Origin: Algivirga pacifica
GTDB taxonomy: Bacteria > Bacteroidota > Bacteroidia > Cytophagales > Flammeovirgaceae
DNA length: 64,000 bases
NCBI RefSeq assembly: GCF_039543525.1
Contig: NZ_BAABJX010000011.1
Location: 1 to 64,000 of the forward strand
Reading direction: 5' to 3'
The translations under genes and the position numbers were made by a program. Below, in pieces: positions 1 through 9,249 of this stretch. The notes under the pieces were generated by a model, which searched no databases, was not told the origin of the DNA, and saw only the letters and a list, made by a program, of their open reading frames with translations. Position 1 is the stretch's first letter, and each line of letters opens with the position of its first letter.

Positions 1-65
1 CTCAACGGAGCGAAGCTCCACTCAACAGCGAAGCGCTCAACCAGCGGCGCAAGCCGCCTCAACTG
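1..65. repeat. CTCAAC repeats with embedded micro-palindromes
   Basis: Four CTCAAC words are separated by short self-complementary pieces: GGAGCGAAGCTCC, AGCGAAGCGCT and GCGGCGCAAGCCGC. The block lies just downstream of the stop codon of the giant minus-strand gene. Read on that strand it gives GTTGAG words separated by small hairpins of the form AGC-TTN-GCT, a pattern that recurs at 24.3, 29.7, 34.9 and 46.5 kb. It is cut by the window edge. Confidence 0.7.
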
Positions 66-81
66 TCGGTTTCTTACCACT

Positions 82-3000
82 TTACTGAATAACCAGCTTA
101 CCACTATTCCAATATGTCCCTTTTTGGTCTGTCATCTTTACCTGATACAAATACATACCACGTTGTGCCCTACGACCAGCAGAGGTACTACCATCCCAGT
201 TCAGACGTAACAGTCCCTCGGCAGCTTGTCCCTGATAAAGCTGCTTTACCAACTTACCAGTAACGTCCATAATAGTTACTTGCATTTCTGCCCCATACTC
301 CGGAACCATCAACTCTAAAGTCGTTTGCTCACGGAATGGATTAGGATAAGCAGCAACCATTGTAATTCCTTCTGCTGCCATTAAGCTCGCAATACGCTCG
401 CTGCTGCCATAAAAGGCCGTAAACTGTACTGTAGAGGAAGTCCCTTGATAGGCTTGTACTTGTTGCATATCAATCAGCTGTTGGGAAATATGATCGAATA
501 AGAACAACTGTTTTCCTGCCGGAAGTTGTGGCTTAGCCCAACGCAACTGTAACGACTCTTCACTTCCTGCATTCACCTTGAAAGACCATTTTCCCTCTTC
601 AGCATTAGAAATCATATCTCCCATGACATTTGAACTCTCGAAAGAAGAACGGCTAAAGTTAGCCGTTGGCAATCCTTTCATCAGCAAAGGAACATTGTGC
701 ATATCCAATCCCTCAAAGCCGTCTGTAGCACGCTCATGCATTCCCAAATATGCGGTGGTATGCCATTGCTGTTTTCCCCTCGCTTCCATGGTCACTTTCC
801 AGGTTGCTTCTGATGCCGTTCTTAGGTTCACCGATTCATAATACCCCTGAATAGGATAAATGTTTACAGAAACAGCAGTCGGTCCTGAGTTTTCAATAAA
901 CCCACCTCCAAAAGGCTGTAAGTATTGATCTGTCCCCCTACTTCCATCCCAAGTAGTGATTTCTCCTCCAATATCCATCAGTTCCAACATACGGGTCTCG
1001 TACTCCTCTTCACTTGCCTCTTCCAGGTTTCGAGTTAAAATATTACTCCAGTTCAATGGCATATTGAAAGGTGTACTCACCATATTCCAACCTGGCTGTA
1101 ACAGCAGTTCAAATGGCTCCCAGTTTCCTTGTTGGTTAATGCCAATCTCTGGCCTTACCTCGGTAGTCATCACTGGAGACTCCAACCATGGGCCTTCAGC
1201 ACTCAGTATCCAATAAGACTCTCCTGGCTTCAAACTACTCAAAGTATTCATTTCACGATAGTTTCCATTTGACCAGTTCCACATTCTCCATTTCGTATTA
1301 TCATTAGGTCCAAGTTCAGCCAATAAGTCCTGTACCTGCATTCCCCCTTCTGATCTCAAAGGAACAGAGAATATACGGTAATCACTTTCCGCTGTCCCCA
1401 AACCTATATATTCCGCAAAATTAAAATACCCGGCATCATACTGACGGTAACGGAAATTGTAATTTCCTTCAGGGTAATACAAGATCGTTCCATCATTCAG
1501 CTCTATCTCAAAATCATAGAATACTCCGAAAGGATCACTGATTTCGTACTGAGTGGAATATTCAGCTCCACCATCAAAAACCATCGTATAAGAAGTATAG
1601 TTTTCTGATAGAATCTCTCCCATCCTCATGATACCCAACTTAACGGATTTCACTAGGTCTGGACGCTGTAGCTCTAAAACAAAATATCCTGAGGCTATTT
1701 CATTTTCTGAATTATTACGAGAATCCGTGTAGGACACATTAACGATATCTCCCAATCCTTCTCCACTGTTACCTCCTTCAAACATTCCCTTCAAATCAAT
1801 CACTTGCCACTTTCCTACATCATCGACATTTGGAGCACCGATTACCAAGAATCTTCCATTTCCATTCAACTGTAGAGAAGCACCATAACTATCATTCGTT
1901 TCTATTCCCTTAAAGTCCGTAGCGGCTTTTTTCCAATCAAGTCCATCGTAACGGTAAGCCCTAACGACCCCCGTAAAATCATTATAGCCTGGCCCTGAAA
2001 CTGCTAAATTCTCCCCATGATAATCCAGTGTCAATAAGGAACCTGAAAACTCCATCGCTGTTTCACCAGAGATCGGGTCACCCACAATATTCCAGTTTCC
2101 TGCATCATACTCAAACACGCGAACCTGCCCGGCATTATCATCGCTTGTATCGTTTATATCGAAACCATCAGCACCTACTGCTATACGCTGCCCATCTCCT
2201 GAAATCACCATCTTACCGGCCCAATCATTGAAAGCAAGTCCATTAATTGATCCGCCTATCTGATACCAATTGGAACCATTAAAATCATAAACCTGTGCGC
2301 TACCTGACCAATTATTACTTCCGTCTACTCCTCCAACAGCCAAGCGTGTACCATCATCAGACAGCCCTACTGTCATTCCCATCTCAAAGTTTTGCGATGG
2401 GCCATAAATAGGCTGACCAACCAACACCCAATCATCTACAGTATCATTATAGTCGAAAACCCTTACTTTTCCAGCGTGAAAAGAAGCAGTATCATCAAGT
2501 CTATCGCCAATTGCAATTCTTCCACCATTCCCTGAAATTGAAAGATTCTGCTTAAATGCCTCATCAAAAGTACCAACAATATCAGTTCCTATTTGTACCC
2601 AACCACTAGCTTGATACTCATAGACTTGATAAATATTCTGTGTTAACACCTCATCATGACTACCGATCAATACTCTATTCCCATCCTTGGACAAAACCAA
2701 GCTGATTCCAAACTGAGCTTGTGAGGTACTTCCAAAAATAGCAGCCCCCTTCGGATCCCAAGACTCCCCATTAAATTCAAAGATCTCTACTTTTCCAGTC
2801 GGGGCAAAAGAAGGAGAAGATACTGCCACAATACGAGCATCTGCTGATATAGAAACACTGCGACCCATTTGGCCCCCTGTCTGTGAACCATACCATTCAG
2901 TGGCCATGGATTGCGTTACCGTTAGCAAGAAATCATAGGATACTTGTTCTCCCTTACCATCATCTGCTGTAAGGGTAATCGTTGTTGCTCCAATCCCTAC

Positions 3001-6000
3001 CTCTGTCAAGGTCATCGTATTTCCTGTAACCTCAGTAGTCGCTACAGAGGTGTTGCTGCTATTTGCTCCAAAAGTAAGTACATCACCATCCTCATCTGCA
3101 AAGATATTGGAGAGGTCATAGGTTTCCGCTCCAAACCCTGTTACACGTACCTGATTTCCCAAGGTATTCTGTACGTATGGAAGGTTATTGCTTGAAGCAG
3201 CCACTGTAATAATAAACTGGTCACTTATAATACCTCCTTTATTATCATTCGCTGTGACCGTCACGGTCGCTGTACCCACACCAACTTCATTAAGGTATAA
3301 CTGACTTCCAGAAATACTCCAGGTTACTACTGCGGTATTCGACACACTAGCAGAATATGTCAGCGCATCCCCGTCCGTATCCGAGAATACATTGGAAAGT
3401 TCTGTCAAATCGGTTGTAAAGCCTTCTTGTAAACTCTTATCGGCAATAGGATTGACCACCGTCGGAGCCGTATTGGTTACTCCTGTAATCGTCACTAAGA
3501 AGTCATCACTCGCTACACCTCCTTTGCCATCATTAGCCGTAACTGTAATGGTTGCAGTTCCTACCCCTACCTCAGTTAGTGTTAACCAATCTTCAGACAC
3601 AGTAGTTGTCACTACAGAAGTATTTGTACTTGATGCAATAAAGGTCAACTCATCTCCATCCATATCCGAGAAAGCACTATCCAGGTATATACCTGCTGAG
3701 GTAAATCCAGCCATATACGTACGGTCCTCATAAGGTAATATCACGGTTGGAGCGTTGTTCGCTGGCGCATTAACCGTTACGATAAACGCATCACTTACGG
3801 CACCACCCTTACCATCATCTGCTGTAAGTGTTACAGTTGTTGTTCCTTCCCCTACTTCTGTTAATAACAGATTCGTCCCAGAAAGTGCGGCTGTCACTAT
3901 AGACTCATCCGCCACAACAACTGAATAAGAAAGTATATCCCCATCTGCATCTTCAAATACATTACTAATATCAATGGTATAGGCACCTTGACCAACCTCA
4001 AAAGTCACATCTTCAATTTCATTGACCACCGTTGGAGGCACCGAAGAGAAAGGCTTTTGAAGAGCAGTCAATCGACTACCATTGGTTCTGTCCGCAAAGG
4101 CTACATATACATTTCCAGCGGTATCCGTTGCCAACTTAGGATAATCTACATCAGGTGCTGGTCTATAAACCTGATCCCATACGTTGTCTTTGAACCTTCT
4201 AATGATAAGTTCACTTTTCCCTTTATAAAGGCTTCTAAAGCCTACATACATACTTCCCTCTGCATCAAACACCAAAGAAGTGTAGTACAAGTCTGTATGT
4301 ACAAAAGCCTCATTGACAAGATCTACCCAACTTGCCCCATCAAACTTCAAAACGGTTAGCTTAAAGCTTCCTTGATTAAAGGAAGACACCGGAACATCCG
4401 CATAAGACAGGTATGGTGTATTTGCTGCATCAAAGTTCAGATGAGCAAACTGCGCATCATGGGTACTAAACCGTTCTGTACCTACTGGAGACCAAACATT
4501 ATTCATATAGCGATAGACTGTCATTCGGGACGACTGTCTAAAGTAAAGGTATGGTACATCGTTTGCATCAAATGTGATATTGATCGAAAGCAACTGCCCT
4601 GATATCGCTGGCAATGTTCCCAAGTTCACCCATGAGGCTCCATTAAAGTAAGCGACATTAGGTTGCCCCCCACTTGTATCTGTATAGAATACATAAGGGA
4701 CTCCTGTAGAACTCAAGGCTAGCTTGATTTCTCTAACCGCAAAAGGAGTAAAAGCAGCCGTTCCCACCATCTCCCAAGTACTTCCATTAAACTTCTTGAC
4801 CGTTCCAAAATCAGCATTGTCGCCATCCTGATACGCCATATAAACATTATTGGCAGCATCAACCCCTATAGCACCTCCTGAGCAACAACTATTAAAGCTG
4901 GTGTTACCCAATAGACTCCAGGCATTATTCTGATAGGTAAATACCTCTGTATCAAATGGTCCCTGATGTACAGCATAAGGCGTTCCATCGACAGCAAAGT
5001 GTAGGGAAGGGTATCTGGAGTTACTTACAGATGCCGGAGCGCCACCTATCGTTTGCCATGGGGCATCAATCACTCCTTCTACCTTTATCGTAAAACTACT
5101 ACTTGCAACCCCTCCATTGCCATCAGTTGCTGTCACCGTCACCTGTGTGCTCCCTTCTCCTACTTCCATTAAGGTCAATTCTGTTCCTGAAAGAGTGGTC
5201 GATATGACAGACGCATCCAACACCTCCACCGTATAGGATAAGGCGTCTCCATCTCCATCCTCAAATACCGCTGACAGATCAATCAAGTGAGCGGCAAACC
5301 CTTTCAACTGATAGAGGTCTGTTAGAGGGTTGATGACAACTGGAGTCGTATTATTTACTATTTCATTCAGATCATAAGCTCGTACGTGCCCCTTATAGTT
5401 ACTATTGACAATTGCACCAACTACAAGACGACTACCGTCCATAGACAAACTCAAGGATTTACCGAAATTATCTCCAGATGCTTCTCCTAAAATATCATTA
5501 TCTAGCTGCACCCAATCTATGCCATCCCATTCATAAACACTTGCATAGCCTTCATCTTGCGTATTACCTCCGTTTCCTCTTGCTCCAACAGCAATTCTAT
5601 CCCCATTGCCTGAAAGGCTTACTGAACATCCAAAATTATCTCCCGTGGTTCCTTGCAACGCACTTCCTCTTTGTGTCCAGTTCGCTCCACTCCACTCATA
5701 AACATTTACCTGCCCCGCACTAAAGCCACTTGTATATTTGTATAAAGCACCAATAGCTGTAATCATCCCATCAACAGAAAAACTAACGGAACTACCAAAG
5801 TAATCCCCTGAAGATGCTCCATATAATGTATTTCCAAATTGAGTCCAACTGGTACCATCCCACTCATAGAAATAAGCTGCTCCTGCATTAGAACCATTAT
5901 TGTTATTTCCTATAGCTCCTACGACAAGGCGATTACCTTTCGCTGAGAGCGCTACGGCAGTACCAAAATTTTCTTCAGACAATGTACCTCCTAAGTCTCC

Positions 6001-8883
6001 TCCCAATTGAACCCAATCTGCTTCGTTCCATTCGTAAATTCGAACATGGCCGGCATTATCAATACCATTGAAATCATTTTGGGCTGCTCCTATGGCTACC
6101 CTTCGGCCATCCGAAGAAATATCTACAGCTAAACCAAACTCATCTCCACTAGCAGCTCCATCTATATCAAGCCCTAACTGCATCCAATTACTACCATTCC
6201 ACTCAAATACCCTTGCATGCCCTGTAGCATCTCCATTACCGTCATTACCAAAAGCTCCTACGATCAGTCGGTTGCCATTCGCAGATAAACTAAGAGCTGC
6301 CCCAAACTGGTCTTGTGAAGCCTCTCCATCAATATCTCCTCCTATTCTGGTCCAAGAATTACCGTTCCATTGATATACTCGCACATGTCCTGCAGCATCT
6401 CCATTGCCATCATTTAATCTACCGCCTACAGCAATTCGTTCTCCGTCAGAAGAAACACTTACGGCATACCCAAATTGATCGCCAATTTTCTCACCATCAA
6501 TGTCCGCTCCTAGCTGCTCCCATAATAAATCTTGTTTCTCTGCTACCACTACCTCAAAGGTCATTGCAGTTGTATTGCCCTGCCCATCATCAACAAATAC
6601 ATCCACCGCCGTCTTGCCGATCTCCACTTCTGTCAATAACAACTGCTCTTCTGATACGGTTACAGAAACGACTTCAGTATCTTGAGACAAAGCTGTATAA
6701 GCAAGCGCATCACTTTCTGGGTCTACAAAAATATCAGATAAGGATAATGAAGTTGGTCCATAACCAGAAACTATAACCTTTTTGCGAACAGGAGCTAAAA
6801 CTGCAGGCGCTTTATTATCCAGAGGTGCTTTAAGCTGGAATACTCTCGCTATTCCACTTTCGTAAGCATTCGCATGATAGTAAGGGGCCCCTGCAATCAT
6901 ATGACTGCCGTTACCCGACACACCAACTGCTCTACCAAACTGTTCCTTTCGGGTTGATCCGGGAATCGCAACTCCTTCCTGTTCCCATGCAGTACCATTG
7001 TATTGATATACCTGTACTCTTCCTACTTGTTCTTCAAGGTTACTATAGTGGGGTTCTCCGACAACCAATGTGCTACCGTCTCCCGAAAGGGCCAATTTAA
7101 ATCCGAATAAAGACAAGTTTGTTTCACCAACTAGATCAGCTCCTACCTTTCCCCATGTACTTCCGTTCCAATCGTAAGACATGACTCTTCCCACTTCTCC
7201 AGCTGCATTTTCATACCATGGTTCTGACATGGCTATACGCTGTCCATTGGCAGAAAGCGCTAATCCTCTTCCTAAATTATAATAAGCGGCCTCTCCATAA
7301 AAATCACTACCCTTTTTCACCCAAGAGGTTCCATTCCATGTATAGACACTGACTCTTCCTTGGCTATCTAATGTATTGGTTTCCCAAACAGCACTCATGG
7401 CGATCGTATTTCCATCAGCAGCAATACTCACCTGATTTCCCAATTGATCCTCCGCATGCGATCCGGTAAATGGAGTTCCTACCTGTACCCAACTACTACC
7501 CGTCCAATCGTATACATTAACCTCCCCCGTTTCACCTGCACTATACCTTGTAGATCCTACTACCATACGACTACCATTGGCTGACAAAGCCAAAGAAGAA
7601 CCTATTTCACCATAAGCCAAAGTTCCTTCGATAGAGGTCCCTAAGCTTTGCCAGTTACTTCCATTCCATGCATATACGGTTACCTTTCCGGCATTCTCTC
7701 CAGCTCCTGAGTCATACCCATGTGCCGCTACCGCAAGACGCTGTCCATCTGCCGACAACGCTACTGCTGATCCAAACCACTCCGAAGCTGTTTCACCATA
7801 CAAATCATTTCCCAACTTTGTCCAAACACCAGCATCCCATTCATAGATGCTCACCATACCTGCGTAATCCACCCCTGCATTGGATTGATGTTGGGTACCC
7901 ACAGCCACTCTTTTACCATTACCCGACATACTTACAGCCAAGCCTGTTTGACTATAAACATTCGTTCCTTCTGCAAAGCCCCTTCCCATTTGTCGCATAG
8001 GGTGAGAGACGTCTCCATTGACATCAATCACAGATATCGTCAACGTATCCATTACTTGCCCTCCATTACCATCAATTGCGGTAAGGTATGCAGTCAATGT
8101 GCCTGGACCCACTTCTGTGATTTTCAACGTATCGTTATCCACTATCAATTCGGCTGCTCCACCAGCATCAGTTGCAATGCTATAGGTCAATACATCCTTA
8201 TCGATATCATTAAAATATTGTCCAAAAGTATACTTAGCCTTATGAAACCCTTTGAACAAAGTAATATCTGTTATCGGCTCCAGTACGTCCGGAGAAAAAT
8301 TATAATCCTTACTTACACAACTAACGATTGCTTCCCAACCTTCTTGAGGTACAGATGCATCCGACACAAACTTAAAGGTCAATGCTCCATCTACATTGGT
8401 AGCACGCATTCTCAATACATCAGTTTCGAAATACCCCGTATAAGCACCAATTAATGCCCCTTCATCTTCAGTCGTGGCATCATAGACATACAAATAGTCA
8501 AACTCTTCCTCTAAGTCTAAAAAGTTAAACTTCACGTAGACATCACTGCCAGTCGTAGAAGGATATATCGTAAAAATCCTTGACTCCTCATTGGCATAAA
8601 GGCTATCTCCACTAGGATCCTTAAAGATCGCATCACAGGTCGTAGTTGTCCCATCTGTCATCAGCAGTTCCGGAGCGTTTGCTACCTTCATCGGGGTGAT
8701 ATCCCCTTGGGATGATAATTGACTGATCTGTTGGGTTGCGGTATTGATCACCGTCTTACTCTTGTAAATATGAGTATCCTTTGATGAAGTGGACTTCTCC
8801 TTTATTGTCTGCGCATGAATAGAAAAGGCAGCAATACTCCATAAAAGTGTACTCAGAAGCACGCTTAGTCGTATTCTCATCAT
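82..8883 (-). CDS. Giant secreted beta-propeller/Ig-like protein with T9SS sorting domain
   Basis: A 2933-residue exported protein. A signal peptide (about residues 1-25, ending SIHAQ) is followed by a CUB-like domain (about 80-190) and an Ig/cadherin-like module (about 200-285). A first propeller of seven FG-GAP-like units follows (about 298-683), each with a core like GxAVALSADGQRLAVGA and a linker like VYEWNGxxWxQLG. Then come an Ig-like module (688-779), a second seven-unit propeller (784-1173), a third Ig-like module, a different repeat region (about 1271-1613), four more Ig-like modules (about 1618-1989) and a third seven-unit propeller (about 1998-2361). The end is a linker region and a type A T9SS domain (about 2846-2933; YPNPF start, MYLYQVK near the end). 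The protein should therefore be exported by the type IX system and attached to or released from the cell surface. Adhesion or carbohydrate binding is likely from the architecture, but no catalytic domain was recognised. Either of two adjacent ATG codons may be the start. Confidence 0.93.
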   Translation of the reverse strand: MMRIRLSVLLSTLLWSIAAFSIHAQTIKEKSTSSKDTHIYKSKTVINTATQQISQLSSQGDITPMKVANAPELLMTDGTTTTCDAIFKDPSGDSLYANEESRIFTIYPSTTGSDVYVKFNFLDLEEEFDYLYVYDATTEDEGALIGAYTGYFETDVLRMRATNVDGALTFKFVSDASVPQEGWEAIVSCVSKDYNFSPDVLEPITDITLFKGFHKAKYTFGQYFNDIDKDVLTYSIATDAGGAAELIVDNDTLKITEVGPGTLTAYLTAIDGNGGQVMDTLTISVIDVNGDVSHPMRQMGRGFAEGTNVYSQTGLAVSMSGNGKRVAVGTQHQSNAGVDYAGMVSIYEWDAGVWTKLGNDLYGETASEWFGSAVALSADGQRLAVAAHGYDSGAGENAGKVTVYAWNGSNWQSLGTSIEGTLAYGEIGSSLALSANGSRMVVGSTRYSAGETGEVNVYDWTGSSWVQVGTPFTGSHAEDQLGNQVSIAADGNTIAMSAVWETNTLDSQGRVSVYTWNGTSWVKKGSDFYGEAAYYNLGRGLALSANGQRIAMSEPWYENAAGEVGRVMSYDWNGSTWGKVGADLVGETNLSLFGFKLALSGDGSTLVVGEPHYSNLEEQVGRVQVYQYNGTAWEQEGVAIPGSTRKEQFGRAVGVSGNGSHMIAGAPYYHANAYESGIARVFQLKAPLDNKAPAVLAPVRKKVIVSGYGPTSLSLSDIFVDPESDALAYTALSQDTEVVSVTVSEEQLLLTEVEIGKTAVDVFVDDGQGNTTAMTFEVVVAEKQDLLWEQLGADIDGEKIGDQFGYAVSVSSDGERIAVGGRLNDGNGDAAGHVRVYQWNGNSWTRIGGDIDGEASQDQFGAALSLSANGNRLIVGAFGNDGNGDATGHARVFEWNGSNWMQLGLDIDGAASGDEFGLAVDISSDGRRVAIGAAQNDFNGIDNAGHVRIYEWNEADWVQLGGDLGGTLSEENFGTAVALSAKGNRLVVGAIGNNNNGSNAGAAYFYEWDGTSWTQFGNTLYGASSGDYFGSSVSFSVDGMITAIGALYKYTSGFSAGQVNVYEWSGANWTQRGSALQGTTGDNFGCSVSLSGNGDRIAVGARGNGGNTQDEGYASVYEWDGIDWVQLDNDILGEASGDNFGKSLSLSMDGSRLVVGAIVNSNYKGHVRAYDLNEIVNNTTPVVINPLTDLYQLKGFAAHLIDLSAVFEDGDGDALSYTVEVLDASVISTTLSGTELTLMEVGEGSTQVTVTATDGNGGVASSSFTIKVEGVIDAPWQTIGGAPASVSNSRYPSLHFAVDGTPYAVHQGPFDTEVFTYQNNAWSLLGNTSFNSCCSGGAIGVDAANNVYMAYQDGDNADFGTVKKFNGSTWEMVGTAAFTPFAVREIKLALSSTGVPYVFYTDTSGGQPNVAYFNGASWVNLGTLPAISGQLLSINITFDANDVPYLYFRQSSRMTVYRYMNNVWSPVGTERFSTHDAQFAHLNFDAANTPYLSYADVPVSSFNQGSFKLTVLKFDGASWVDLVNEAFVHTDLYYTSLVFDAEGSMYVGFRSLYKGKSELIIRRFKDNVWDQVYRPAPDVDYPKLATDTAGNVYVAFADRTNGSRLTALQKPFSSVPPTVVNEIEDVTFEVGQGAYTIDISNVFEDADGDILSYSVVVADESIVTAALSGTNLLLTEVGEGTTTVTLTADDGKGGAVSDAFIVTVNAPANNAPTVILPYEDRTYMAGFTSAGIYLDSAFSDMDGDELTFIASSTNTSVVTTTVSEDWLTLTEVGVGTATITVTANDGKGGVASDDFLVTITGVTNTAPTVVNPIADKSLQEGFTTDLTELSNVFSDTDGDALTYSASVSNTAVVTWSISGSQLYLNEVGVGTATVTVTANDNKGGIISDQFIITVAASSNNLPYVQNTLGNQVRVTGFGAETYDLSNIFADEDGDVLTFGANSSNTSVATTEVTGNTMTLTEVGIGATTITLTADDGKGEQVSYDFLLTVTQSMATEWYGSQTGGQMGRSVSISADARIVAVSSPSFAPTGKVEIFEFNGESWDPKGAAIFGSTSQAQFGISLVLSKDGNRVLIGSHDEVLTQNIYQVYEYQASGWVQIGTDIVGTFDEAFKQNLSISGNGGRIAIGDRLDDTASFHAGKVRVFDYNDTVDDWVLVGQPIYGPSQNFEMGMTVGLSDDGTRLAVGGVDGSNNWSGSAQVYDFNGSNWYQIGGSINGLAFNDWAGKMVISGDGQRIAVGADGFDINDTSDDNAGQVRVFEYDAGNWNIVGDPISGETAMEFSGSLLTLDYHGENLAVSGPGYNDFTGVVRAYRYDGLDWKKAATDFKGIETNDSYGASLQLNGNGRFLVIGAPNVDDVGKWQVIDLKGMFEGGNSGEGLGDIVNVSYTDSRNNSENEIASGYFVLELQRPDLVKSVKLGIMRMGEILSENYTSYTMVFDGGAEYSTQYEISDPFGVFYDFEIELNDGTILYYPEGNYNFRYRQYDAGYFNFAEYIGLGTAESDYRIFSVPLRSEGGMQVQDLLAELGPNDNTKWRMWNWSNGNYREMNTLSSLKPGESYWILSAEGPWLESPVMTTEVRPEIGINQQGNWEPFELLLQPGWNMVSTPFNMPLNWSNILTRNLEEASEEEYETRMLELMDIGGEITTWDGSRGTDQYLQPFGGGFIENSGPTAVSVNIYPIQGYYESVNLRTASEATWKVTMEARGKQQWHTTAYLGMHERATDGFEGLDMHNVPLLMKGLPTANFSRSSFESSNVMGDMISNAEEGKWSFKVNAGSEESLQLRWAKPQLPAGKQLFLFDHISQQLIDMQQVQAYQGTSSTVQFTAFYGSSERIASLMAAEGITMVAAYPNPFREQTTLELMVPEYGAEMQVTIMDVTGKLVKQLYQGQAAEGLLRLNWDGSTSAGRRAQRGMYLYQVKMTDQKGTYWNSGKLVIQ

Positions 8884-8928
8884 TTTATTCTGTCGTTTGT
8901 TTTAGTTATTAGTGCTCATAGGGATCTT

Positions 8929-9002
8929 TAGAGCTTGTTTGGAATACTGATTTTGAGAATAACGCTTCTATTCCAAAAGACGTGGTTCTCAACTAAGCTC
9001 TT
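8929..9002. repeat. AGAGCTTGTTTGGAA-family inverted repeat, copy 1
   Basis: Begins TAGAGCTTGTTTGGAATACTG and ends AAGCTCTT. The outer arms (AGAGCTT/AAGCTCT) and inner arms (TTTGGAATA/TATTCCAAA) are complementary, so the piece folds as a two-tier hairpin. It lies in the 5' leader of the giant gene. Related copies lie at 9151, 15911, 45457, 55512 and 59184. Confidence 0.75.
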
Positions 9003-9041
9003 ATCCTGATAACTATAGATCCTATTACTTTGGGGATAATG

Positions 9042-9049
9042 CAAATATA
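9042..9049 (-). promoter_or_regulatory. Bacteroidota -7 promoter motif TATATTTG
   Basis: On the minus strand this reads TATATTTG, an exact match to the TAnnTTTG -7 motif of the Bacteroidota primary sigma factor. Transcription would start near 9036 and give a leader of about 150 nt for the giant gene, containing inverted-repeat copy 1. No clear -33 TTTG was seen. Confidence 0.5.
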
Positions 9050-9150
9050 TTTTTTTTGTGAAAACATTGCACTGAATACCTAATTAAGTTAGGACTAACG
9101 AATATATTTCCCTGATTTTTAGACCGGGAAAACATTCAGCTCTTAATGAG

Positions 9151-9220
9151 TAAGAGCTTGTTCAAGTCCCAAACCTTTGAAGTATAAACTACCAAAGTTG
9201 GAACCCTAAACAAGCTCTAA
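9151..9220. repeat. AGAGCTTGTT-family inverted repeat, copy 2
   Basis: Ten-base terminal arms AGAGCTTGTT (from 9153) and AACAAGCTCT (to 9218) are exact complements. A weaker inner stem pairs CCAAACCTTTG with CAAAGTTGG. It lies downstream of the stop of the M2-like lipoprotein gene on the minus strand. Interior sequence differs from copy 1, so only the tips and the fold are shared. Confidence 0.7.
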
Positions 9221-9249
9221 GTTTTCATCAATAAACAATAGTTATTGAA

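Noticed and set aside
3392..3733. Plus-strand frames under the giant gene
   Set aside because: Repetitive coding sequence of the opposite strand produces open shadow frames; none has a family match or promoter.
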